Part shown: piece by piece, positions 55,909 to 64,000 of the stretch
Layout: each line of letters opens with the position of its first letter
How positions within the stretch are numbered: position 1 is the stretch's first letter
Assembly (NCBI RefSeq): GCF_000250735.1
Contig: NZ_AHZV01000182.1
Coordinates: 1 to 64,000 of the forward strand
Origin: Anaerophaga thermohalophila str. Valhall
GTDB lineage: Bacteria > Bacteroidota > Bacteroidia > Bacteroidales > Marinilabiliaceae
Length of the DNA: 64,000 nt
Direction: 5' to 3'
Program-made: the position numbers and the translations under genes
Notes under the pieces: model-generated
What the model was told of the DNA's origin: nothing
Seen by the model: the letters and a program-made list of their open reading frames with translations, nothing else
Databases searched by the model: none

Positions 55909-56013
55909 AGTGTCTGCCCATAAAGTACCATTTGCTGTGTTACGCTTGTAACTGGCACTTTCTGAACAGACACTCAAATTGTAAAAATTTTTTGTAAGTT
56001 TATAGCAATACTC
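55909..56013 (+). repeat. Internally deleted family B element
   Basis: It has both ends of the 165-bp element (agtgtctgcccataaagtacc and cagacactcaaattgtaaa ... tttatag) but lacks about 60-65 bp: the text jumps from gttacgctt to gtaactggcac. The lost piece is essentially the internal hairpin. It lies 3 bp past the glgB stop. An aaaactttgcgtcattgcg repeat follows near 56092, and a family C right end (actccgttaaacttttac) near 56009. Confidence 0.75.
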
Positions 56014-56168
56014 CGTTAAACTTTTACAGATATTTGGTAATTAATTGTTTACACAATTAATGGCACAAATCACAACGCTCTCATAATAAAAACTTTGCGT
56101 CATTGCGTCTCTGCGTTTGGGCTTTTTTTTAACTGACTATTGTATAGACGAGCACCAAATAAATCAGT

Positions 56169-59100
56169 TTAGAACCATCTTACCAGGGCGAAGTCCTGCT
56201 GATGAGGCAGATGTTCGTTCTTTGGGAACATCCTGATACCAAACTTGAAGGAACCCGGCAGATTGAGTTTGTACTTCATCTCGTAATAAACCACAGAACC
56301 TTCTTTTTTAGTCACTTTAAAAGGTTCTTTATGCAGAATTGGCGGAAAGTCTTCCTCTGTTGATTCCACAATAAGCATTTCGAGGCCAACATCAATATCC
56401 TCCAGTTGTTTAAGATCAAGCTTAACCTCGATAATATAATCATCCCCAATCCCTAACTCCTGCCGTGCTATATCGGGCATATTAACTTCAAGAAGCTCAA
56501 TATCATTCCATCCCGACATCACCCTCCGCTTCCACGAAGCAATGTCATGAACCAGCTCGCAATCGGTGGCGCACAATGCCTTCAACCGTTTGTGCATGGG
56601 TTGATAAAACCGGGACAGATAATCATCAATCATCCGTCGGGTTGTAAATCGGGGCGCTATATGTGCGATTGAGTTTTTGATGTAACGAACCCATCCAACC
56701 GGAACGTCATCTTCATTCACATCATAAAAAAGGGGTACAATTTCATTCTCAAGAATACTGTAAATGGTTGCAGCATCCAAATCGTCCTGAAAATCCTGAT
56801 TATCGAATGATTTTTTCTCAGTAAGACCCCAGCCGGCTTCTTCTTTAAAACCTTCGTACCACCAACCATCGAGAACACTAAAATTGAGAACCCCGTTAAG
56901 TTCCGCTTTCTGACCACTTGTTCCTGATGCCTCGAGCGGCCGGGTAGGTGTATTGAGCCATACATCAACACCGCTAACCAACCGCTTGGCCAGTTCCATG
57001 TCATAATTTTCCAGGAAAATGATTTTACCTATAAATTCAGGTTGCTTGGAAATATCTATAATCTTCTTGATTAGCGCTTGCCCTGCCTCATCGGCCGGAT
57101 GTGCCTTGCCGGCAAAAATGAACTGGACAGGCCGCTCAAAATCGTTAACAATTTCGGACAGCCGTTCAAGGTCCCTGAAAAGGAGGTGAGCACGCTTATA
57201 GGTGGCAAATCGTCGGGCAAATCCAATGGTAAGTGCATCTTCGTCAAGTATGTCTAACACTTCCACTATGTGGGCAGGCGAATCGTGACGTTTAGACATG
57301 CTGCTTTCGAGGCGTAGACGCACAAAATCCATCAGTTTTTTCCTTAACACATGCCTTACTTCCCAGATTTTCCTGTCCGGAACATCATAGATTCGCTTCC
57401 AGTATTCTGTATTGGAAACATCTGACAGAAACTCAGGGCCAAACATCTCTTTATAAAATTCCTGCCACTCAGAAACGGTCCACGTTCCATAATGTACACC
57501 GTTGGTCACATGCCCAATGTGAAGCTCGTCGGGGAAATAACCACTCCACAGGTTACGAAACATTCTTCGTGTGACGCTTCCGTGCAATTCACTCACGCCG
57601 TTCATTTCCTGAGAAGTTTTAGCAGCCAGAACACTCATTGAGAACATTTCATCGGCCCCTGCATGTTCGCGGCCAAGGTCCATGAACTCATCCCATGAGA
57701 TTTTAAGCTTTTCGGGTATATGGCGCAGATAAATACGGAACATATCCTCATCAAATTTATCATGTCCTGCGGGAACCGGTGTATGGGTTGTAAAAAGAGA
57801 AGTAGCCCTTACAATTTCAAGTGCTTCAGCATAGCTGTACTTTTTTTCAACCAGGTCTACCAGTCGTTCCACATTGATCAGAGCCGCGTGTCCTTCATTA
57901 ATATGAAATATGTCCACATGGGCATTCAATTCCTCTAAAAGTCTGATTCCTCCTATTCCGAGCAATATCTCCTGTTTCAGTCTGTTCTCCCAGTCGCCGC
58001 CATAAAGCTGGTGCGTAATCTGACGGTCGGCCGGCGTATTGCGATCCACATCGGCATCAAGAAGATATAAAGAAACCCTTCCTACCTGGGCTTTCCAGAC
58101 TTTCGCGTGCAGACTGCGCCCCGGTAGTTCAATGGAAATATACAGCGGATGACCATCCCGGTCACGAATCTCTTTTAGCGGAAGGAGAGAAAAATCCTGG
58201 GCTTCATAGTTAGCTGTCTGTTCTCCATTTACCGAGAGTGCCTGGCTAAAATATCCAAAACGGTAAAGCAGTCCTACTGCAACCATTTTCACCCCTCTGT
58301 CGCTGGCTTCCTTCAGATAGTCGCCGGCAAGAATTCCAAGACCACCTGAATATATTTTAAGTATGTTGCTTAACCCATATTCCATGCTGAAATACGCAAT
58401 ACGGACATCGTCTGAAAAATCTCTGTCCATATAAGCTCTGAATTCCGAATAGACAGCATCCAGCCTGGCAACAAAATCATCATCAGCAGCCAGTTCGCTA
58501 AGACGTTCATAAGATACCTTATCGAGAAGTTGCACCGGATTTTTCCCGACCTTTTCCCATATTTCCGGACTTACGGTCTCAAACAAATCCATCAGTTTGT
58601 AGTTCCAGGTCCACCATAGATTTCGGGTGAGTTCATGAAGTACCTTAATGCGACCGGGCAATCTTGATTTTACCACGAGTTTTTTCCATCCCGGAACCGG
58701 ACTGGTTTGCGGCACCAGTTTAATACGTGCTTCTCTTTTTACGGCTGTAAATTTATCGCGACGATTGGTTACTTCTTTCAGTGCAATATCATAAGCCTTG
58801 TAGTAATTTTTAATCAGATTATCCCACTCAAGTAAGGCAGCGAGTTCCCTGGCATTCTGTCGTATTGCATCAACTTGTCCGGGCGACTTTTCTGCAAAAT
58901 CCTCAACCAGATTTGCAATCTTCTCTACTACCTGAAAATAGTTTTCGTCGTCACGCGGAATCACGGCCACACCTTCTTCGATACCTTTAGAGTGGCGTGA
59001 AGCCCAAAGTCCGAATCCGGAAAGGGTAGTTGTAACAGACGGAACACCATACGCTACACTTTCATGAGGGGTATATCCCCATGGCTCGTAATAGGATGGA

Positions 59101-60401
59101 AACACTGCCATATCCATTCCCATCAGCAGATCGTAATATGGAATATTAAAAATGCCATCATCTCCATTCAGATAACAAGGCACAAATATCAATTTGACTC
59201 TCTCGGACAATTCGTTGCTAAGATGGATTTCCTGTATCTTATTGATTATGGGATCGTACCCGATATCATTTAATCCGTGAGTAAGAAAGGGATTGGGAAG
59301 TGGACCGTCGCTCGCCCCTTTTTTCAGCCGGGCAACAAGGTCTTTCCGCGCACCGTAAGTATTAGCCGGAATCAGAACAAAGGCAAGAATCTCTCTCTTG
59401 TTGCTGCTTTGTTCGTTGAGGTGTTTTAAAACATCAAGAAATACATCAGTACCTTTGTTTCTGTATTCATAACGGCCGCTGTTGACAACAAAGAGCGCAT
59501 CATCACTAATGCTTCCACCAAGCAGGGCGGAGGCCACTGAAGTAAGTTTCTGCCTTGCCTGCTCTCTTTTCCTGAGGTAATCCTGACCGGTTGGAACTAT
59601 CCTGTTGTCAAATCCGTTAGGTGTTACAACGTCCACTTCGTGAGAGAGAAACCTGGCACACTCTCTGGCAGTGAGTTCGGAAACGGTAGTGAAACAATCC
59701 ACATTACACGCGGTGGTTTTTTCCATTGAATGTTTTGATACCACATTAAAGTCGACGGCTTTGGCATCGGCGTCATACTCATCAAGACGCTGATAAAGAG
59801 GCTCGTTATGTCCGGCCAAAGCTCTTCCAACCACAGTTGCATGTGTGGTAAAGATGGTACCTACCTGAAGCAAATGATCCCTTAAATAAAGGGCCCCACT
59901 ACCGGTCATCCATTCATTAAAATGAGCCACCACCTTTTCAGTTTCCGAAATGTAAAACTGATAAAAACTTTCAATCACCATTCCTGCGGCATACCCAAAC
60001 AGGGCAGGTTCCACGTAGTCCCATTGACCTGAAAGGCTGTCGAGCTTAAAACTCTCCCATAGTTTGGCAAGGATTTCATTCTTCCTGACCACCAACGGGC
60101 TAAAATCAACCAAAAAAACTACAGGTTGTCCAGGAATGTTCCAGCGTCCGGTTTTTACCCTCAGTCCATCGCGATGTAACATTTCCTGCCATTCGCTGAA
60201 AAGATTGGGGTCAGGAATAAACTCAGGGTTTTTCCGGGGCCCTCTCCAAACATCCGGCCCAATAAAAATTAAATTGTCTTTGAATTGCTCTATAAGTGTA
60301 GTGGCTTTAGAGGCCAGCACTGTATGTATTCCGCCTGTTTTATTGCAAACTTCCCAACTTGTTTCAAAAACAATATCCGGCTTCAGATAACTATCCATCA
60401 T
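56169..60401 (-). CDS. Glycogen synthase (GT3)-glycogen phosphorylase (GT35) fusion
   Basis: This 1410-residue protein joins two complete enzymes. Residues 1 to about 550 are a GT3, yeast-type glycogen synthase (FETSWEVCNKTGGIHTVLASKA, and YEPWGYTPHESVAYGVPSVTT with the catalytic Glu region). Residues from about 570 carry an N-terminal helical domain (LHELTRNLWWTWNYKL), then a GT35 alpha-glucan phosphorylase (YFSMEYGLSNILKIYSGGLGILAGDYLKEASD). The PLP lysine is Lys1165 in EASGTSGQKAELNG. The two parts have opposing roles, chain elongation and phosphorolysis. The frame is continuous, with no sign of a repaired stop. It lies downstream of GH57, GT4 and debranching genes. Confidence 0.9.
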   Translation of the reverse strand: MMDSYLKPDIVFETSWEVCNKTGGIHTVLASKATTLIEQFKDNLIFIGPDVWRGPRKNPEFIPDPNLFSEWQEMLHRDGLRVKTGRWNIPGQPVVFLVDFSPLVVRKNEILAKLWESFKLDSLSGQWDYVEPALFGYAAGMVIESFYQFYISETEKVVAHFNEWMTGSGALYLRDHLLQVGTIFTTHATVVGRALAGHNEPLYQRLDEYDADAKAVDFNVVSKHSMEKTTACNVDCFTTVSELTARECARFLSHEVDVVTPNGFDNRIVPTGQDYLRKREQARQKLTSVASALLGGSISDDALFVVNSGRYEYRNKGTDVFLDVLKHLNEQSSNKREILAFVLIPANTYGARKDLVARLKKGASDGPLPNPFLTHGLNDIGYDPIINKIQEIHLSNELSERVKLIFVPCYLNGDDGIFNIPYYDLLMGMDMAVFPSYYEPWGYTPHESVAYGVPSVTTTLSGFGLWASRHSKGIEEGVAVIPRDDENYFQVVEKIANLVEDFAEKSPGQVDAIRQNARELAALLEWDNLIKNYYKAYDIALKEVTNRRDKFTAVKREARIKLVPQTSPVPGWKKLVVKSRLPGRIKVLHELTRNLWWTWNYKLMDLFETVSPEIWEKVGKNPVQLLDKVSYERLSELAADDDFVARLDAVYSEFRAYMDRDFSDDVRIAYFSMEYGLSNILKIYSGGLGILAGDYLKEASDRGVKMVAVGLLYRFGYFSQALSVNGEQTANYEAQDFSLLPLKEIRDRDGHPLYISIELPGRSLHAKVWKAQVGRVSLYLLDADVDRNTPADRQITHQLYGGDWENRLKQEILLGIGGIRLLEELNAHVDIFHINEGHAALINVERLVDLVEKKYSYAEALEIVRATSLFTTHTPVPAGHDKFDEDMFRIYLRHIPEKLKISWDEFMDLGREHAGADEMFSMSVLAAKTSQEMNGVSELHGSVTRRMFRNLWSGYFPDELHIGHVTNGVHYGTWTVSEWQEFYKEMFGPEFLSDVSNTEYWKRIYDVPDRKIWEVRHVLRKKLMDFVRLRLESSMSKRHDSPAHIVEVLDILDEDALTIGFARRFATYKRAHLLFRDLERLSEIVNDFERPVQFIFAGKAHPADEAGQALIKKIIDISKQPEFIGKIIFLENYDMELAKRLVSGVDVWLNTPTRPLEASGTSGQKAELNGVLNFSVLDGWWYEGFKEEAGWGLTEKKSFDNQDFQDDLDAATIYSILENEIVPLFYDVNEDDVPVGWVRYIKNSIAHIAPRFTTRRMIDDYLSRFYQPMHKRLKALCATDCELVHDIASWKRRVMSGWNDIELLEVNMPDIARQELGIGDDYIIEVKLDLKQLEDIDVGLEMLIVESTEEDFPPILHKEPFKVTKKEGSVVYYEMKYKLNLPGSFKFGIRMFPKNEHLPHQQDFALVRWF

Positions 60402-60430
60402 TATGTTTAGGTGTTATTATTCAACTTCAA

Positions 60431-61898
60431 CTACTTTGAATCTTTGCTCTTCTTTACTGCACTTTTTTTGGCTGCAGACTTTCTCTTCCCTTTTGTTGTA
60501 TTTGTTGCAGATTTGGTTTTTGTGCCGGATTTGGTTTCAGACACGGCGGTAGTATCCGCAGCAACTGTTTTTTTGCCGGTTCCTTTTTATACTGCTGTTT
60601 CGCTTCCGGCTTCTGAGCTTATGTAATTCTTCTTCCAGTTTTCTGATCTTGTTATCCTTGTCTTCCAGGATGCCGGCAAGATTTGCCAATTCTTTCTCCT
60701 CCGAACTATACGGTACAGCAGCATTCAGCCGGATGGAGAAATCACTCAGAACATTCATATAATTAATGAAAGCATCATACGGAGTTTCATAAGGATTGAA
60801 ATAAGCGTGCACGTCCCCGTCTGAAAAGAATTTTGTGCACATATAGTACAGATGATCGCTACACTGCAAGTAATTCCAGTCTTTCTGTAACCTGGAATCG
60901 GTACATTTGTTCATTTTGGGCAACAGTGAATACAATTTATCAAATGCTTCCTGTTGCATTTCGTTGCCCAGCCAGGCCGTCAGATCACGTTCTTCATCGG
61001 CCCATGATATCGGGTTGGGCACATGAACGGGTGCCACCACCTGATGTTCGGCTACTATTTGGGATGGTGTACCAAACCGGAGCGACTTGTGCTTAAGAAT
61101 ATCACCCGGCAGATGTTCAAGAAACTCGAAAATACCTGTTTCTTTAGGCTGATGCTCACCAAAGGTTTCATAATCCATAAACAGGTTTACAACTTCTTCC
61201 TTTTTATCGAGCCGGTTTAGCCATCCGGCAAATTTATGACTGGTAAGCGGCCATTCATTCCATCCTTTGTCGCCAAACCTGAAGGCTATATCATCACTTA
61301 ATTTATAATTCTTGAGAAGCACTTTCAGCCTGGGATTTAAAGCGTTACAATACAAGAAATTCGGACTCTTCCATCCAAGTACGTGCTTTGCCCCTTCGGT
61401 AAGCATAGCTTTGAATCCCATACGCCCAACCATATCTCCAATGTGATCGGAATAGACCAATTCGGTGTTCCTGAAAACAGAAGGACGCTGTCCAAATAAC
61501 TCTTCTATCAGATCGGAATGAGCTTTCACCTGGCTGACAAAAGCTTCTTCATCCTTTAATGCTACAAGTGAATGAGCATAAGTTTCTGCCAGGAACTCCA
61601 CATGCCCGGTGGAAGCCAACGCGCGAAAACTTTCCAGCACTTCGGGAGCATATAGTTTAAACTGTTCAATGGCCACCCCTGTAATGCTGAAGGTAATCTT
61701 GAACTTCCCTTTATATTTGCTGATAAGCTTTAGCAGCAATTCATTGGTTGGCAGGTAACAATTAACCGCTATTTTATTGAGAATAGATTCATTGGTATAA
61801 TCATCAAAATAATAATGATCATTGCCAATATCGAAAAACCGATATCTCCGAAATCGGAAAGGTTGATGAACCTGGAAGTAGAAACATATTGTCTTCAT
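60431..61898 (-). CDS. GH57 alpha-glucan-active enzyme, with frameshifted Lys/Ala tail
   Basis: This GH57 family protein begins TICFYFQVHQPFRFRRYRF and contains the nucleophile region FRNTELVYSD with Glu146. The catalytic domain ends near residue 400 and is followed by a coiled-coil EDKDNKIRKLEEELHKL. As read, it stops at 60537 after an odd Arg/Cys-rich end. Adding one base near 60612-60620 continues into a tail of about 60 residues rich in Lys, Ala and Thr (QKPEAKQQYKKEPAKKT) to a stop at 60431. Such tails are common in DNA- or polysaccharide-associated proteins. It probably trims or transfers alpha-glucan chains. The GT4 gene lies 29 bp upstream. Confidence 0.82.
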
Positions 61899-61927
61899 AA
61901 CTTGCTTTTTTATCCGGATTAAGCTTA

Positions 61928-63229
61928 TTAACGATAGAACTCCTTCAATACGCTGTCGTATACTTCTTTAACATTAAGGGCTGATTTTTCCCACTTAAGA
62001 GAATCAACTTCCTTTTTCCCGTATTTTACAAACATTTTGGAAAGAGCGGGATACTTCAGAACGCCATGAATTGCATCGGCCATGGCATCCACATCCCAAA
62101 AATTAGTTTTAATGGCGTAGGTAAGTATTTCGGCAACACCCGACTGATGAGATATCAACACCGGAACATTGCTCTGCATAGCCTCTAATGGTGAAATGCC
62201 AAAAGGTTCGGACACCGAAGGCATCACGTAAAGATCACTCATAGCCAGCATGGAAAAGACCTCTTCCCCCCTGAGAAAACCTGTGAAATGAAATTTATCC
62301 ATAATTTTAAGCTGGGCAGCGCGTCGTATCATTCGATGCATCATATCGCCACTGCCTGCCATCACAAATCTTACGTTATCGATTTTTTGTAATACCCGGT
62401 GTGCTGCTTCAACAAAATACTCAGGTCCCTTTTGCATGGTAATCCTCCCGAGAAAAGTCACCAGCTTTTCATTGGTACCCTTCCTGAAAACCGGTTTCTC
62501 TTTGTGTTCCAGGGGTTCAACCGCATTGTATACTGTAGTTACCTTTTCTTCAGGGATACCATATTTTTCAATAACGGTACGCCGGGTAAGGTTACTCACA
62601 GCAATCACTTTATCGGCAGCTTGCATTCCCCGTTTTTCAATATCAAAAACTACAGGATTAACGCTTCCCCCGCTCCGGTCGAAATCAGTAGCATGTACAT
62701 GTACAATCAATGGTTTTCCGGTAGCTTCTTTTGCAGCAATACCGGCCGGGTAGGTCAGCCAGTCGTGAGCATGGATCAAATCAAACGAATAATCCTGGGC
62801 AATTACATTGGCAACCAGAGCATAATTATGGATCTCCTGTAGAAGGTCCTCCCCGTAAGCTCCGGAAAATGGAATTCGCCCATACTCATCGGTCTGGATG
62901 TATTGAAAGGGACGCTTCTCTGTTCGCGTTTTTTTATGATGGTAATATTCATCCGGATCGGTATAGGGCATCAATTTGGCACCTACTTCGATGTAATCGA
63001 GTTTGTTACTAAAATATTTCAGGTTAAGCTTACGATGTCGTACCGGAATATTATTGGCACCAACCAGGCTTATACCATGCTGCTCTTCATCTCCAAAAGC
63101 TTTGGGAACAACAAATAATACCTGAAGATCAGAAATATATGACAACCCTTTGGTAAGGCCAAAACAGGCCGTCCCCAGGCCCCCGGATATATGTGGCGGA
63201 AATTCCCACCCGAACATTAATACCCTCAT
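61928..63229 (-). CDS. GT4/GT5-like glycosyltransferase of the glycogen locus
   Basis: This 433-residue GT-B enzyme has MRVLMFGWEFPPHISGGLGTA at the N-terminus, a DLIHAHDWLTYPAG segment, and the C-terminal nucleotide-sugar site VMPSVSEPFGISPLEAMQSNVPVL with the catalytic Glu. This gene is usually found in Bacteroidetes between debranching enzyme and GH57 genes and is taken to be an alpha-glucan synthase. Its start overlaps the debranching enzyme stop by 4 bp, a translational coupling. Confidence 0.9.
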   Translation of the reverse strand: MRVLMFGWEFPPHISGGLGTACFGLTKGLSYISDLQVLFVVPKAFGDEEQHGISLVGANNIPVRHRKLNLKYFSNKLDYIEVGAKLMPYTDPDEYYHHKKTRTEKRPFQYIQTDEYGRIPFSGAYGEDLLQEIHNYALVANVIAQDYSFDLIHAHDWLTYPAGIAAKEATGKPLIVHVHATDFDRSGGSVNPVVFDIEKRGMQAADKVIAVSNLTRRTVIEKYGIPEEKVTTVYNAVEPLEHKEKPVFRKGTNEKLVTFLGRITMQKGPEYFVEAAHRVLQKIDNVRFVMAGSGDMMHRMIRRAAQLKIMDKFHFTGFLRGEEVFSMLAMSDLYVMPSVSEPFGISPLEAMQSNVPVLISHQSGVAEILTYAIKTNFWDVDAMADAIHGVLKYPALSKMFVKYGKKEVDSLKWEKSALNVKEVYDSVLKEFYR

Positions 63230-64000
63230 ACGTTACTGTATTTTTCAATTAGTTTAATAATATGAAGTACACCGGCTACGTTCCAGGCCATTGAAACTGC
63301 CCCTTTCCCTATATGAGGAGGATTCCCGTTGAAACATTCGGAAATGGTTCCGATACAATGGTTCCCCATCTCTTCTTCAAATCCATCCAGCATACGTTTC
63401 ACGAACGACAGCCCCCCCTGCTTATGGATGTCGAGGTAGGCATCGGCAAAAAAAGCAGCCAGCCAGGGAAATACTGTTCCCTGATGGAGGGCAATGTCAC
63501 GTTGGGTCTGATCTCCTTCGAACACACCTTTGTATTTCGGATCCTGGGGTGATAGTGTACGAAGCCCCCGTGGTGTCAGCAATTCTTTTTTTACAACATC
63601 AACAACGGCTTTTCGTTCTTCCTGACTAAGCGGAGAAAAAGGGAAAGCAGCAGCAAATATCTGATTGGGCCGGATGGAAGCATCCCTTTCTTCTCCGTCA
63701 ACATAATCATAAAGACATCCATCTTTGGAGTTCCAGAAAACATTTACGAAAGCTTCCCTGACATTTTGGGCCAGCCGGAAGTATGGTTCAGCAATTTTTT
63801 CCTGCCCTGAATCTACTGCCAATGTAGCAAAATACATAAGCGCATTATACCATAAGGCGTTCAGTTCCACAGTATACCCGGGTCGCCAGGTCACAGGTTT
63901 GCCCTCTGCCATGGCCTCCATCCATGTCAAGGGCACGCCTTCCTTTTTGGCATACAACAGGCCTGAATCGTCCATGCGCATATTTGGTTCATTAAGGCTG
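63226..64000 (-). CDS. Glycogen debranching enzyme (amylo-alpha-1,6-glucosidase), C-terminal part
   Basis: The frame is open beyond the window's right end, so only the C-terminal 258 or so residues are seen. They show the GDE (GH133) six-hairpin barrel end: WRPGYTVELNALWYNALMYFA, IRPNQIFAAAFPFSPLS, HQGTVFPWLAAFFADAYL and GTISECFNGNPPHIGKGAVSMAWNVAGVL. The ISECF region holds a likely catalytic acidic residue. Debranching supplies linear chains to the phosphorylase. It is the first seen gene of the GDE-GT4-GH57-synthase/phosphorylase operon. Confidence 0.93.
   Translation of the reverse strand, partial: SLNEPNMRMDDSGLLYAKKEGVPLTWMEAMAEGKPVTWRPGYTVELNALWYNALMYFATLAVDSGQEKIAEPYFRLAQNVREAFVNVFWNSKDGCLYDYVDGEERDASIRPNQIFAAAFPFSPLSQEERKAVVDVVKKELLTPRGLRTLSPQDPKYKGVFEGDQTQRDIALHQGTVFPWLAAFFADAYLDIHKQGGLSFVKRMLDGFEEEMGNHCIGTISECFNGNPPHIGKGAVSMAWNVAGVLHIIKLIEKYSNV

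Overview
This 64-kb window is a piece of a Bacteroidetes chromosome, most likely from the Bacteroidales/Marinilabiliales (placement is inferred from gene content, not computed). The signs are TAnnTTTG-type promoter elements, an rprXY-like two-component pair, the order sigma-54 activator - lptE - TPR protein - secG - groES - groEL, a YitT protein, LpxC-type LPS supply genes (kdsB, lptE), and a GH57/GT4/debranching-enzyme glycogen locus. A truncated cysteine desulfurase relic starts the window and the glycogen debranching enzyme runs off its end. No rRNA, tRNA, CRISPR array or intact transposase was seen.

Layout. 1-5 kb: DsrE-like protein, Fur-family regulator, metal P-type ATPase, an orphan ABC-2 permease and an LTXXQ (CpxP-like) protein. 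5-11 kb: GH3 glucosidase, DUF190/FluC pair and a NarXL-type two-component system. 11.4-20.2 kb (+): a PiT/CysP-like permease, a soluble ABC ATPase, a Cys-rich HypB/CobW-type GTPase, a Fes-type Fe-S protein, an outer-membrane barrel and a Pst-type ABC importer with an atypical binding protein. 20.2-28.4 kb: an arsenic/sulfur island (ACR3, ArsM, ArsC, three ArsR regulators, rhodanese, TauE, ArsP-like permease, thioredoxin-like protein). 28.8-53 kb: pectinesterase and housekeeping genes (leuS, yitT, M23 peptidase, purN, acpP-fabF-rnc, rprXY, lepA, sugar epimerase, groESL, secG, lptE, kdsB). 53-64 kb: glycogen metabolism with branching enzyme (+) facing a synthase-phosphorylase fusion, GH57, GT4 and debranching enzyme (all -).

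How the parts fit. The arsenic genes form a plausible complete route: ArsC reduces arsenate, ACR3 exports arsenite, ArsM methylates it, and the ArsP-like permease could export methylated trivalent arsenic. The glycogen genes cover elongation, branching, phosphorolysis and debranching. The 11.4-20.2 kb run is the best candidate for an uncharacterised system: three soluble proteins with metallocentre-assembly features sit between two oxyanion-type transporters.

Two cautions. At least six genes, including essential leuS, are broken by single-base indels, mostly in A-runs, which points to residual sequencing error (or, less likely, polymerase slippage). Intergenic regions are dense in small non-autonomous repeats: a 141-bp family with 6-bp target duplications, a 165-bp family with about 4-bp duplications, a CAATAG-ended family, a repeated 5' leader before four genes, and telomere-like AACCTT/AACCTC tracts.
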